From Clostridia bacterium (GTDB lineage Bacteria; Bacillota; Clostridia; Oscillospirales; CAG-272): a stretch of 64,000 nucleotides of DNA. This document shows positions 26,479 to 37,278 of this stretch, piece by piece. The stretch's first letter is position 1. The number at the start of each line of letters is the position of its first letter. Location of the stretch: assembly GCA_017471825.1 (NCBI GenBank), contig JAFURQ010000011.1, positions 62,001 through 126,000 of the forward strand, in the 5' to 3' direction. The notes under the pieces are model-generated. The model worked only from the letters and a program-made list of their open reading frames with translations. It ran no database searches and had not been told where the DNA came from. Position numbers and translations under genes: made by a program.

Positions 26479-28140
26479 CTATTTGTTTATGATTGCCCCC
26501 TTGTCGGCGGAGCTAACCATAGCTGAATATCTTTTCAAATATCCTGTAATATTTTCCTTACGCTTAATGGGCATTTCTGCCTTGCGGGCAGCAAGCTCTG
26601 CGTCGGAAACCTTGAGTTCAATTTTATACTCGGGAATATTTATAGAAATAATATCCCCATTTTTTACATAAGCAATCGGTCCGCCGCTTACCGCTTCCGG
26701 AGACACGTGTCCTATGGAAGCACCGCGGGTAGCACCCGAAAATCTGCCGTCGGTTATGAGTGCCACATCCTTGTCAAGCCCCATACCTGCGATTGCAGAG
26801 GTGGGCGAAAGCATCTCTCTCATACCGGGACCGCCTGCAGGCCCCTCGTAGCGAATAACAACCACGTCGCCCTTGCAAATTTTACCCGCATATATAGCCT
26901 CTATTGCCTCTTCTTCGCTCTCATAAACCTTTGCAGGTCCCTCGTGGACGAGCATTTCGTCCGCAACTGCACTGCGCTTAACAACGCAACCGTCCGGAGC
27001 GAGATTTCCACGAAGAACAGCTATACCGCCCGTTTTACTATAAGGATTATCAACAGGTCTTATAACGCTTGTGTCAAGATTGACGGCATTCTTTATATTT
27101 TCATGCACTGTATTACCCGTGCAGGTCATCACAGAGGTATCAATCAGGCCGATGTCCTCGAGCTCCTTAAGCACGGCATAAACTCCGCCCGCTTCATTAA
27201 GATCCTCCATGTACGTAGGACCAGCAGGGGCAAGGTGACAGAGATTTGGCGTTTTTTCGCTGATTACGTTTACCTCATCTAACGAAAATTCAACTCCGCA
27301 CTCGTTAGCAATGGCAGGAAGATGCAACATACTGTTAGTAGAGCATCCAAGCGCCATATCGGCGGTTATAGCATTCTTTATAGCCGCCGCGGTCATTATA
27401 TCACGCGGACGGATATCCTTTTTTACAAGCTCCATAACCTGCATTCCTGCATGCTTGGCAAGCTGAATTCTTGCAGAATAAACCGCAGGAATTGTTCCGT
27501 TACCGCGAAGTCCCATTCCGAGAACCTCAGTCAGACAGTTCATAGAGTTTGCAGTATACATTCCCGAGCAGGAGCCGCACGTGGGACAGGTTTTTTCTTC
27601 GAACTCACAAAGCTTGCAATCGTCAATTACACCTGCCTTATATGAGCCAACCGCTTCAAACATGCTCGACAGGCTCGTTTTTTTGCCTCCTACTCTTCCT
27701 GCAAGCATAGGTCCGCCGCTCACAAAAACGGTGGGTATATTAAGTCTTGCAGCCGCCATAAGAAGTCCGGGAACGTTCTTATCGCAGTTCGGAATCATAA
27801 CGAGTCCGTCAAAGCCGTGCGCCATAACCATTGCTTCGGTAGAATCGGCAATAAGATCTCTTGTAACGAGAGAATACTTCATCCCGGTGTGTCCCATTGC
27901 TATACCGTCACAAACGGCGATAGCAGGAAATACTATGGGAGTTCCCCCTGCCATAGCAACACCAAGTCTTACCGCCTCGGTTATTTTATCGAGATTCATA
28001 TGCCCCGGAACTATTTCATTGTACGAGCTTACTATACCGATCAGAGGGCGCTCAAGCTCCTCCTTGGTTAATCCAAGCGCGTTATAAAGCGAGCGATGGG
28101 GGGCGTTATGCGCCCCATCGACTATTTTTTCTTTAATCAT
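26479..28140 (-). CDS. ilvD: dihydroxy-acid dehydratase
   Basis: A 553-residue IlvD/Edd-family dehydratase. The ATG at 28140 ([20 protein letters not shown]) has AAAGGG upstream and is preferred to the GTG 24 bases earlier. It shows [12 protein letters not shown] and [17 protein letters not shown], whose Cys residues ligate the Fe-S cluster, and the C-terminal [11 protein letters not shown] and GHVSPEA. It dehydrates dihydroxy acids to the 2-keto acid precursors of valine and isoleucine. Confidence 0.97.
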   Translation of the reverse strand: MIKEKIVDGAHNAPHRSLYNALGLTKEELERPLIGIVSSYNEIVPGHMNLDKITEAVRLGVAMAGGTPIVFPAIAVCDGIAMGHTGMKYSLVTRDLIADSTEAMVMAHGFDGLVMIPNCDKNVPGLLMAAARLNIPTVFVSGGPMLAGRVGGKKTSLSSMFEAVGSYKAGVIDDCKLCEFEEKTCPTCGSCSGMYTANSMNCLTEVLGMGLRGNGTIPAVYSARIQLAKHAGMQVMELVKKDIRPRDIMTAAAIKNAITADMALGCSTNSMLHLPAIANECGVEFSLDEVNVISEKTPNLCHLAPAGPTYMEDLNEAGGVYAVLKELEDIGLIDTSVMTCTGNTVHENIKNAVNLDTSVIRPVDNPYSKTGGIAVLRGNLAPDGCVVKRSAVADEMLVHEGPAKVYESEEEAIEAIYAGKICKGDVVVIRYEGPAGGPGMREMLSPTSAIAGMGLDKDVALITDGRFSGATRGASIGHVSPEAVSGGPIAYVKNGDIISINIPEYKIELKVSDAELAARKAEMPIKRKENITGYLKRYSAMVSSADKGAIINK

Positions 28141-28170
28141 TTTCAAAACCCTTTCGGTTTTCACTTAAAA

Positions 28171-29712
<1,542 letters not shown>

Positions 29713-29726
<14 letters not shown>

Positions 29727-31413
29727 CGTTCTTTTCCTCTATCTTCGTAATTATGTCGTCTACTGATCCTCCCGGAGGAAGCATGGGCAGAACGAATTCG
29801 TCCTTATATATGTAAGTGTCGATTACGACGGGGCCGTTAATTGTAATGGCTTTTTTGAACGCATCCTCAAATTCTTCAATATTGGTTGCTCTGAAGCCAA
29901 CTGCCCCAAACGCCTCTGCAAGCTTTACAAAATCAGTCTTTCTATTAAGCACAGTATTTGAAAAACGCTTGCCGAAAAACAGGTTTTGCCATTGACGTAC
30001 CATTCCGAGAACGCCGTTATTTGCAATGATAATAACGAGAGGAATGTTGTACGTAACCGCCGTTGCGAGCTCATTGAGGTTCATACCGAAACTTCCGTCA
30101 CCGGTTATGAGAAGCGTTGGGTCATTTGTAGCCACTCTTGCTCCGATTGCGGCTCCAAGGCCAAAGCCCATCGTACCAAGACCGCCGCTTGATACAAAAC
30201 GTCTTGCGGTATCAAACGTAGAATACTGCGCCGCCCACATTTGATGTTGTCCGACGTCGGTAGTGGTTATTGTTCTTGGAAGCTTATGTTTGTTTATGAC
30301 GTCAAACACCATTCGAGGTGTCATTCTGTCACCGGCAAGTCTTGCCGCTCTATCGGCTATCTCCTGCTCTTTCTGCTTCAACGCCTCAATCTCGGCAATC
30401 CATTCGGGCTTTTTGTCTTCGTTAGCACCTTCTGCTATTCTGATAAACGAATCGAAAACATCTGCGACTATGCCAACGTCAACGTTTACGTTTTTGTTTA
30501 TCTCCGCAAAGTCAGGATCAAGCTGAATTATCTTTGTCCCCTTTGCAAATTTAGCGGTATTACCCGTTGCCCTATCGCTAAAACGAACGCCAACACCTAT
30601 AATCAAATCTGCGTGCTTTTGAGCTATAGACGATGCAAAATGTCCGTGCATGCCCTGCATGCCGAGAAATCTTTCGTAACCGTCATCAACTGTAGAAAGT
30701 CCCATAAAGGTACATCCGATACAAGCATCAATCTTTTCCGCAAATTCAACTATTTGCTTGCCCATACCGATGCCTGCCGCACCGCCGCCTATATAAATGT
30801 ACGGGCGCTTAGATTCATTAACGAGCTTTATCGCCTCGTCAATTTGCTCCTGATTGGCCTTAGGCAAGGGTGTTTTTTCAACTATCCCCTTCGGCTCAAA
30901 TTCATAGGTAGCAACCTGAACATCCTTGGGGACGTCGACAAGCACGGGACCCGGACGTCCGGATTTTGCTATCGCAAACGCCTCTCTTATGCTATCGGCA
31001 AGATCCTCAATTTTATTAACAAAATAGTTATGCTTGGTTATCGGCAACGTAATTCCCGTAATATCTATCTCCTGGAAGCTATCCTTGCCTATAAGAGAGC
31101 ACGGAACGTTTCCGGTTATTGCAACCATGGGAACTGAATCAAGCATAGCTGTCGCTATTCCTGTTACGAGATTCGTTGCACCGGGGCCGGAGGTTGCGAT
31201 GCATACGCCAACCTTTCCCGTTGCACGTGAATATCCGTCTGCGGCGTGTGCCGCTCCCTGCTCGTGAGCAGTCAGGATGTGATTTATTTCGTCACTGTAT
31301 TTATAGAGAGCATCATAGATATTAATTACCTGCCCTCCGGGATATCCGAAAACATCAGTAACGCCCTGCTCAATCAGGGTGCGTATGATAATTTCTGCTC
31401 CTGTTAATTTCAT
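29713..31413 (-). CDS. ilvB: acetolactate synthase large (catalytic) subunit
   Basis: A 566-residue thiamine-diphosphate enzyme. The ATG at 31413 (MKLTGAEIII) follows AAAGGAG. It has DVFGYPGGQVINIYDAL, the catalytic Glu in LTAHEQGAAHAADGYSRATGK, CIATSGPGATNLVTGIA, and the ThDP-binding GDGSFGMNLNELATA to NNGVLG stretch (GDG-N26-NN type motif). It condenses two pyruvates, or pyruvate and 2-oxobutanoate, at the start of valine/leucine and isoleucine synthesis. Confidence 0.97.
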
Positions 31414-31423
31414 ATATTCTCCT

Positions 31424-33082
31424 TTATGCAAGCATTCTGTTTACGGCACTTAATAATGCTTTTACCGAAGAGGTTCCTATGTCGCTGTCTATTCCGCAAC
31501 CCCAATAGGCTTTTCCGTTCCATACTATGCTTACGTATGATGCTGCTCTTGCGGTAGTTGTGCCCTCTAATGCATGCTGTGTGTATGTTTCAAAGGTGTA
31601 CTTTTGATCAATGACGGATTTTATGGCATTGCTAACGCAGTCAAGGCGTCCGTTTCCTACCGTATGAATTTCGGTTTCCCTTCCTAAATAAGAAATTACA
31701 ATGTCTGCGTTAATATTTCCGTCTGCCCCTTGCGTGAACGTGCTTTTTGCAACGGTAACCTTAGTGCTTATATTTACAAAATCGTTCATAAAGATATCGT
31801 GAACCTCGCGGGGCTGTAGCTCACGGTGCTCGTGGTCGGATATACTCTTGATATGATAACCGAAGGCTTCTCTCATCTTAGGGGGAAGATTCAGGTTAAA
31901 CTGCGTTTCCATAATATAGCCGATTCCGCCCTTGCCCGATTGAGAATTGATGCGAATAACGTCAGCCTCATATATGCGTCCGATATCCGTAGGATCTATG
32001 GGAAGGTACGGAACAGTCCACGGCAGGTCTGTTCCTTCGCGGAATTTCATTCCCTTTGCAATAGCATCCTGGTGTGATCCGCTGAATGCCGCAAACACAA
32101 GCTGTCCGCTATACGGCTGTCTTTCATAGACGCGCATTCTCGTTACCTTCTCATAAACCTCCGTAATGGCAGGAAGATTAGAGAAATCGAGCCCGGGATC
32201 AATGCCCTGAGAATACATATTAAGCGCAAGTGTGACTATATCGACGTTACCTGTGCGCTCACCGTTACCGAAAAGTGTTCCCTCAATTCTGTCACCGCCT
32301 GCAAGCAATCCAAGCTCGCTGTCGGCTATCGCACATCCCCTGTCGTTATGTGGATGAAGTGAGATGGTAACGTTCTCGCGGTTTATAAGATGCCTATCCA
32401 TATATTCGACCTGATTTGCATATACGTGAGGCATTGAGTGAGAGACCGTGACAGGAAGATTGATTATAACCTTATCATCGGGAGTGGGATTCCAAATTTT
32501 GAGCACCTCGTTGCAAATTTCTGCAGCAAATTCGGGTTCGGTTCCCGTAAAGCTTTCGGGAGAATATTCAAAGGTGATTTTTCCCTCTGCCTTTTCTTTG
32601 TACTTTTTGCAAAGCTCTGCTCCAAAAACGGCGATCTTGACGATATCCTCTTTAGACTTTTTGAACACCTGTTCTCTTTGAGCTACAGAAGTGGAATTGT
32701 AAAGATGCACCACCGCATGCTTCGCACCGCGTATTGCCTCGAAGGTTTTTGCAATTATATGCTCTCTCGACTGAGTAAGAACCTGTATTGTCACGTCGTC
32801 AGGAATAAGCCCCTGCTCAATTATCGTTCTGCAAAACTCATATTCGGTTTCCGAAGCGGCAGGAAAACCGACCTCTATTTCCTTGAATCCAACGTCGCAG
32901 AGAAGCTTAAAAAACTCGAGCTTTTCTTCAAGGCTCATGGGTATAATCAACGCCTGGTTTCCATCTCTGAGATCGACACTGCACCAGATCGGCGGCTTCT
33001 CTATCGAATCCTTGGTTGTCCAAGACATCTTTGCCTCAGAGGGCACGAAATACTGTTTTTTATATTTTGCAAAGCCCTTCAT
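31424..33082 (-). CDS. leuA: 2-isopropylmalate synthase (long LeuA2/yeast-like type)
   Basis: A 552-residue Claisen-condensation enzyme. The ATG at 33082 (MKGFAKYKKQYFVPSE) has GGAAGGGAG directly upstream, although the frame stays open for 44 codons further 5'. The catalytic TIM barrel shows PPIWCSVDLRDGNQAL with metal-binding Asp, EIEVGFPAAS, SLHPHNDRGCAIADSELG and GTLFGNGERTGNVD. The C-terminal allosteric LeuA dimer domain (about 430-552) is present. Leucine feedback is expected from the family. It heads the leu-ilv-his operon and is preceded by a leader with a terminator. ilvB follows after 10 bases. Confidence 0.96.
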   Translation of the reverse strand: MKGFAKYKKQYFVPSEAKMSWTTKDSIEKPPIWCSVDLRDGNQALIIPMSLEEKLEFFKLLCDVGFKEIEVGFPAASETEYEFCRTIIEQGLIPDDVTIQVLTQSREHIIAKTFEAIRGAKHAVVHLYNSTSVAQREQVFKKSKEDIVKIAVFGAELCKKYKEKAEGKITFEYSPESFTGTEPEFAAEICNEVLKIWNPTPDDKVIINLPVTVSHSMPHVYANQVEYMDRHLINRENVTISLHPHNDRGCAIADSELGLLAGGDRIEGTLFGNGERTGNVDIVTLALNMYSQGIDPGLDFSNLPAITEVYEKVTRMRVYERQPYSGQLVFAAFSGSHQDAIAKGMKFREGTDLPWTVPYLPIDPTDIGRIYEADVIRINSQSGKGGIGYIMETQFNLNLPPKMREAFGYHIKSISDHEHRELQPREVHDIFMNDFVNISTKVTVAKSTFTQGADGNINADIVISYLGRETEIHTVGNGRLDCVSNAIKSVIDQKYTFETYTQHALEGTTTARAASYVSIVWNGKAYWGCGIDSDIGTSSVKALLSAVNRMLA

Positions 33083-33110
33083 TTTTTCTCCCTTCCTGAT
33101 TATAATAATC

Positions 33111-33165
33111 CAAAAAACGCAAAAAGCCAATTTTACGCAACCAACATATGCATAAAACAGGCTTC
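33111..33165 (-). terminator. leader terminator / probable attenuator upstream of leuA
   Basis: On the minus strand a hairpin has a 5-bp outer stem (AAGCC with GGCTT, 33164-33160 with 33128-33124), a 2x2 internal loop and a 9-bp inner stem (33157-33149 with 33139-33131) around a 9-base loop. It is followed by TTTGCGTTTTTT. It lies only about 30 bases before the leuA start and about 180 bases after the predicted transcription start. An upstream GCCAAT (33188-33183) is complementary to ATTGGC in the 3' arm (33131-33126) and could form an antiterminator. This fits transcription attenuation by amino-acid supply. No T-box signature was found. Confidence 0.6.
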
Positions 33166-33349
33166 CACAATTTGTATCGGTCATTGGCGCGCAAAAATCT
33201 ATTACACACAGCATCGGAATGTCGTGTGTGGCGTTTCAAAACTCTAAACTCCGGCAATAAACCATTACCGTTAGAAAATTAAGTTTCGCGCACAAATACG
33301 AATAAGATTTTCTGCCAAAGTTAAGGATTAAAATAAAATATAAAACTAT

Positions 33350-33376
33350 ATTATAATATTTTGGCGGATTTGTCAA
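33350..33376 (-). promoter_or_regulatory. predicted promoter of the leu-ilv-his operon
   Basis: A perfect TTGACA (33376-33371) on the minus strand is followed after 15 bases by TATAAT (33355-33350), or after 17 bases by TAATAT. The leader to leuA is about 260 bases and contains no convincing gene. It holds a hairpin with CACACA/TGTGTG arms (33230-33205) and the terminator described above. Confidence 0.6.
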
Positions 33377-33400
33377 TACTAATCATAAATATTTTTTAAA

Positions 33401-33441
33401 AAAATCCCGTTTACGCGCTATATGCGCGCAAACGGGATTTT
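33401..33441 (-). terminator. rho-independent terminator of ilvE
   Basis: A perfect 12-bp outer stem (33401-33412 with 33430-33441) plus a GC-rich inner part with CGCGC/GCGCG. On the minus strand it is followed by a run of T. It lies 6 bases after the ilvE stop and separates ilvE from the leuA promoter. Confidence 0.88.
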
Positions 33442-33447
33442 CAGCAA

Positions 33448-34521
33448 TCAAAGCTTATGTATCCAGCCGTACTCATCCTCGAGCTGTCCCCACTGGATTC
33501 CTGTAAGAATATCGTAAAGCTTCTGCGTAACCTCACCTATCTGCTCGTTGTTTATAACGTACTCAACGTCCTCGTACATAAGACGTCCGATAGGAGAAAC
33601 AACGGCTGCGGTTCCGCATCCCCACGCCTCTTCAAGCGTGCCCGACTTCATTGCGGCGAGCAATTCCTCAACCGAGAAGAGTCTTTCGGACACGGAGTAG
33701 CCAAGTCTTTTAAGTACCTCTATACATGATTTGCGGGTAATTCCGGGAAGTATAGAGCCGGTAAGAGCGGGAGTGATAATCTCTCCGTTTATTTTGAACA
33801 TAACGTTCATCGCACCGACTTCTTCGATATACTTTCTCTCGACACCGTCCAACCACAAAACCTGAGAATAACCCTTTTTGTTAGCGCGTTCGCCGGCACG
33901 GGTTGAGGCAGCATAATTGCCACCGCATTTTGCATATCCGGTACCGCCTCTTACGGTTCGCACATCCTCGCTCTCAATCATTATCTTGACGGGGTTGATT
34001 CCCTCTTTGTAGTAACTGCCGCTGGGAGATGCTATTATCATAAACGTCGCTCTTTTTACAGTGTGAACACCGAGCGTTTCGTCGTTTCCGAACATATAAG
34101 GGCGGATGTAAAGAGAAGATCCCTTCGAATGAGGAACCCAATCCTTCTCGCATCTTACGAAGGTCTCGAGAATCTCAAGTGCAACGTCCTCGTCAATAGT
34201 CGGAAGGCACATACGCTCCGCCGAGGTGTTCATGCGCTTGATATTTTCCATAGGGCGAAACAGCTGAACCGTACCGTCAGCTATTCGGTATGCTTTCAAT
34301 CCCTCAAATATTTCTGCTCCGTAATGAAGAACGGTAGAGGCAGGATGTAATGAGATATATCCAAACGGAACGATTCTTGCATTTATCCATCCCTTTCCGT
34401 CCTCATATTCCATAACGAACATGTGATCGGAAAAATATTTGCCGAACCCAAGCTCCGATTCATTCGGCATCTGCTTGGGCTCTTGTGTTTTGATTATCTT
34501 TATGTCCATTTTGCTCGCCAT
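33448..34521 (-). CDS. ilvE: branched-chain amino acid aminotransferase
   Basis: A 357-residue fold-type IV PLP aminotransferase of the longer (eukaryote-like/BCAT2) class. Blocks include VLHYGAEIFEGLKAYR, RPMENIKRMNTSAERMCLP, YIRPYMFGNDETLGV, GGTGYAKCGGNYAAS (PLP Lys in YAKCGGNY), EEVGAMNVMF and LTGSILPGITRKS. It carries out the last step for Leu, Ile and Val. MASK at 34521 overlaps its AAAGG; an ATG at 34509 is an alternative start. It is not part of the main BCAA operon but sits just upstream of its promoter, with its own terminator. Confidence 0.96.
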   Translation of the reverse strand: MASKMDIKIIKTQEPKQMPNESELGFGKYFSDHMFVMEYEDGKGWINARIVPFGYISLHPASTVLHYGAEIFEGLKAYRIADGTVQLFRPMENIKRMNTSAERMCLPTIDEDVALEILETFVRCEKDWVPHSKGSSLYIRPYMFGNDETLGVHTVKRATFMIIASPSGSYYKEGINPVKIMIESEDVRTVRGGTGYAKCGGNYAASTRAGERANKKGYSQVLWLDGVERKYIEEVGAMNVMFKINGEIITPALTGSILPGITRKSCIEVLKRLGYSVSERLFSVEELLAAMKSGTLEEAWGCGTAAVVSPIGRLMYEDVEYVINNEQIGEVTQKLYDILTGIQWGQLEDEYGWIHKL

Positions 34522-34534
34522 CCTTTATCGGTTA

Positions 34535-34639
34535 TTACTGAAGAAGAAAGGCAAGACCGGCTGCCAAAACTCCGGCAGCAAGCGCTATAACCAGAATAAG
34601 CGCAATTATTCTTGTGGATGCATTTTTGCTTGATTTCAT
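34535..34639 (-). CDS. 34-residue single-pass membrane peptide
   Basis: The ATG at 34639 is preceded by AGAAAGGAAAC, a good ribosome binding site, and the frame ends with two consecutive TAA codons. The peptide has a basic, polar N-terminus (MKSSKNASTR) followed by one membrane segment (about residues 11-33, IIALILVIALAAGVLAAG and on). It lies 13 bases upstream of ilvE and about 65 bases after the MreB-like gene. I do not recognise a family. The clear topology (positive-inside), start signal and stops support a real small gene. Confidence 0.65.
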   Translation of the reverse strand: MKSSKNASTRIIALILVIALAAGVLAAGLAFLLQ

Positions 34640-34659
34640 TTATGTTTCCTTTCTGCCGC

Positions 34660-34689
34660 ATAATATGTAGCATTTTTTAACCTTTGCAA
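34660..34689 (-). promoter_or_regulatory. possible promoter for the small membrane peptide and ilvE
   Basis: On the minus strand TTGCAA (34689-34684), an 18-base spacer and TATTAT (34665-34660), about 20 bases before the peptide start at 34639. It is a weaker match than the other promoters in the window. Confidence 0.35.
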
Positions 34690-34704
34690 TGCACGGCATC
34701 TATT

Positions 34705-35790
34705 TTAATTTATATCAAATTTCACGTCATCGTCAGACGATGCGGATGTATTGGTATCTTGCTTCGAATGAGCGTTTTCATAAAATTTCGCTATTTGCGA
34801 GGTGATATTTTTACCTGTAAGCTTTTTCTTGCTTGGTAAAAAATTGTGTATTCTTGAAAGCCCCTTTGCGACAGAATCTATGGCATTATGCGGCTTTGTA
34901 ACGGATATCCCCAAAACCTTTGACATCATCGTGTCAAGACCATAGAGCTCTGCACCGCCGCCGGTAAGCACCACACCGTTTTCAAAAATCTCATTGACAT
35001 ACTCAATTGGGATTTTCTTCACAACGTTTGCAACGGAAAGTATGAGGTTTTTAAGAGGCTTTTCAAATACGCCAACTACGTCTTCCGTAGATATCGACAT
35101 TTTTACTCGGCTACCGGTCAGCGACAGAGTTCCCTCAATATCTATGCTTTCGGATTCTCTTCCCTGCCACACGGCGCCAAGGTGCTCTTTTATGGTTCTT
35201 GCCACAAGCAAAGAAACGTTCATATCTCCCTGCTCGAGTATGTGCTGCTTAATCGCCTTATCAAAATCCTCACCGCCGATTGATTCACGCACAGAGGTAA
35301 GTATCTCGCCCTTGTGGAGTACTGCTATTTCGGTTGAGGATGCTCCGATATTTACTGAAATAGCGCTTATCAGCGGAGAATATCCGGCGCCGATAAGGGC
35401 GGCTACCGAGCGCTTGACAGAGAAATACTCCGACACCCCTGCCGCGGAAAGCATAGAGAACATCTCCGCTTCCTGCTTCGGCAAAAAATCGGACGGTAAT
35501 GCTATGAGGCATCGAATTTTTTCGGCAGGCTTAACAGCGTCAATCACGTTTTTAACAATCTCGGCGGTTAAATCCGAAGAATACAAAAGACCGTTCTTAA
35601 ACGGGCGGATCATAACCCCGTTTTCAAACTCTTCACCTTCGTTTTTCAATGCGGCACGAGCACCGATAGAAAGGATACGGCGCGTATTTTTATCAACAAT
35701 CGCCACCGAAGGCTCTCGGTATATATCCGCCGATGCGTTGGAAAGCGTGATGTTTGCATATCCAAGGTCAAGGCCTATTTTCACCAGCAT
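34705..35790 (-). CDS. MreB/Mbl-like actin homologue
   Basis: A 361-residue actin-fold protein resembling MreB. It opens VKIGLDLGYANITLSN, followed by EPSVAIVDKNTRR, RPFKNGLLYSSDLTAEIV, a second phosphate loop ISVNIGASSTEIAVL, GGEDFDKAI, and VVLTGGGAELYGLD with a C-terminal VAKGLSRI helix and a charged tail. MreB filaments direct elongation of the cell wall under the membrane. The second phosphate loop is degenerate: standard MreB has D-I-G-G-G-T there, while this protein has N-I-G-A-S-S, which may weaken nucleotide hydrolysis. The neighbours mreC and mreD are absent. It has its own promoter. Confidence 0.8.
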   Translation of the reverse strand: MLVKIGLDLGYANITLSNASADIYREPSVAIVDKNTRRILSIGARAALKNEGEEFENGVMIRPFKNGLLYSSDLTAEIVKNVIDAVKPAEKIRCLIALPSDFLPKQEAEMFSMLSAAGVSEYFSVKRSVAALIGAGYSPLISAISVNIGASSTEIAVLHKGEILTSVRESIGGEDFDKAIKQHILEQGDMNVSLLVARTIKEHLGAVWQGRESESIDIEGTLSLTGSRVKMSISTEDVVGVFEKPLKNLILSVANVVKKIPIEYVNEIFENGVVLTGGGAELYGLDTMMSKVLGISVTKPHNAIDSVAKGLSRIHNFLPSKKKLTGKNITSQIAKFYENAHSKQDTNTSASSDDDVKFDIN

Positions 35791-35830
35791 AAACGCGCTC
35801 CTTTCTAAGCATAAAGTTTCTTATTTTATC

Positions 35831-35859
35831 ATTGTAGCACACTTTTGCAAGAAATTCAA
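35831..35859 (-). promoter_or_regulatory. predicted promoter of the MreB-like gene
   Basis: TTGAAT (35859-35854), a 17-base spacer and TACAAT (35836-35831) on the minus strand, about 40 bases before the start codon at 35790. Confidence 0.65.
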
Positions 35860-35886
35860 GTATCTTTTTAAATAAAAATCATCAAG

Positions 35887-37260
35887 CTACGCCAGCTGCT
35901 CCGCGATTTTATCAGCAACGAAAACACCGCTCGCCGAAGCGTGTGAAAGCGAGTGCGTTACTCCGCTTCCGTCTCCGATGACATAGAGTCCCTTATGCTT
36001 GGTTTCAAGATTTTCATCAAGGGCAACCTCCATATTATAAAATTTCACCTCAACACCGTAAAGCAATGTATCGTCGTTTGCCGTTCCGGGAGCAATTTTA
36101 TCAAGGGCGTAAATCATCTCAATGATGCCGTCGAGTATGCGCTTCGGAAGAACAAGACTTAAGTCTCCGGGAGTTGCCGAAAGCGTTGGTATAACAGTGT
36201 TTTCAAGAATTCTTTGCTTCGTGCTTCTGCGTCCTCTTTCAAGATCTCCGAAGCGTTGAACTATAACGCCGCCGCCAAGCATATTGGAGAGCCTTGCTAT
36301 ATTTTCACCGTACCCGTTACTGTCCTTGAAGGGCTCGGAGAAATGCTTTGCAACAAGAAGTGCAAAGTTGGTATTTTCGGTTTTCTTGCTTGGATCCTCA
36401 AAGCTGTGACCGTTTACCGTTACGATACCGTTTGTATTTTCATTTACTACTATTCCGTTGGGATTCATACAGAAGGTTCTGACGCGGTCCTCAAATTTTT
36501 CCGTTTTATAAACGATTTTACTTTCGTACAGCTCGTCGGTAATGTGCTTGAATATTACTGCAGGAATCTCTACACGAACTCCGATGTCAACTCGGCTTGA
36601 ATTCGTATCAATATCAAGGTCGCGGCAAACGCTTTCCATCCATTTACTACCGCTTCTTCCCACAGAAATAATACACCTTTTACACTCGAAATCACCCTTT
36701 TTGGTTGTTACTTTATAACCGTTTTCCAATATTGAAATGGCTTCAACAGTTGTATTGAAGTAAAAATCGACCTTATCCTTCAATTCGTTGTAGATGTTTT
36801 CAAGAACTATGTAGTTGATATCTGTTCCCAGATGTCTTACAGAGGCATCAAGTAGAGTAAGCTTGTTCTGTATGCACTTTGTTTTAAACGCATTACCCGA
36901 GGTGGAATACATTTTCGTGCCCGCACCGCCGTATGATACGTTTATATCGTCAACGTACTCCATAAGCTCTATGGCTTTTTTATGTCCTATATAGCGGTAA
37001 AGCGAACCGCCGAAATCGTTGGTAATATTATACTTTCCGTCTGAAAAAGCTCCGGCTCCGCCAAAGCCGTTCATAATAGCGCAGGTTTTGCACTTTATAC
37101 AGCTTTTAATTTTTTCTCCGTCTATCGGACATTTGCGCTTTGAAAGCTCGTTTCCTGTCTCAAAAACCGCCACCTTAAGCTTTGGCGCCTTCTTTGTTAA
37201 CTGGTATGCCGAAAAAATGCCTCCCGGGCCGGCACCAACTATAATTACGTCGTATTTCAT
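35887..37260 (-). CDS. FAD-dependent dehydrogenase with a cysteine cluster (COG2509-like)
   Basis: A 457-residue flavoprotein. It begins with the FAD-binding Rossmann motif VIIVGAGPGGIFSAYQL and ends with a second dinucleotide block GLYVIGDGSGVTHSLSHASASG. A Cys-rich stretch (about residues 44-65, CPIDGEKIKSCIKCKTC) precedes GFGGAGAFSDGK, the pattern of the uncharacterised FAD-dependent dehydrogenases of this family. Substrate and pathway are unknown. It follows recD2 by 18 bases and is probably co-transcribed with it. The start has AGAAAGG upstream. Confidence 0.85.
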   Translation of the reverse strand: MKYDVIIVGAGPGGIFSAYQLTKKAPKLKVAVFETGNELSKRKCPIDGEKIKSCIKCKTCAIMNGFGGAGAFSDGKYNITNDFGGSLYRYIGHKKAIELMEYVDDINVSYGGAGTKMYSTSGNAFKTKCIQNKLTLLDASVRHLGTDINYIVLENIYNELKDKVDFYFNTTVEAISILENGYKVTTKKGDFECKRCIISVGRSGSKWMESVCRDLDIDTNSSRVDIGVRVEIPAVIFKHITDELYESKIVYKTEKFEDRVRTFCMNPNGIVVNENTNGIVTVNGHSFEDPSKKTENTNFALLVAKHFSEPFKDSNGYGENIARLSNMLGGGVIVQRFGDLERGRRSTKQRILENTVIPTLSATPGDLSLVLPKRILDGIIEMIYALDKIAPGTANDDTLLYGVEVKFYNMEVALDENLETKHKGLYVIGDGSGVTHSLSHASASGVFVADKIAEQLA

Positions 37261-37278
37261 ATTTTTACCTTTCTGTAT

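Noticed and set aside
33083-33345. T-box riboswitch before leuA
   Set aside because: The leader has a terminator, but the conserved T-box sequence and the usual specifier-loop motifs could not be found on the minus strand.
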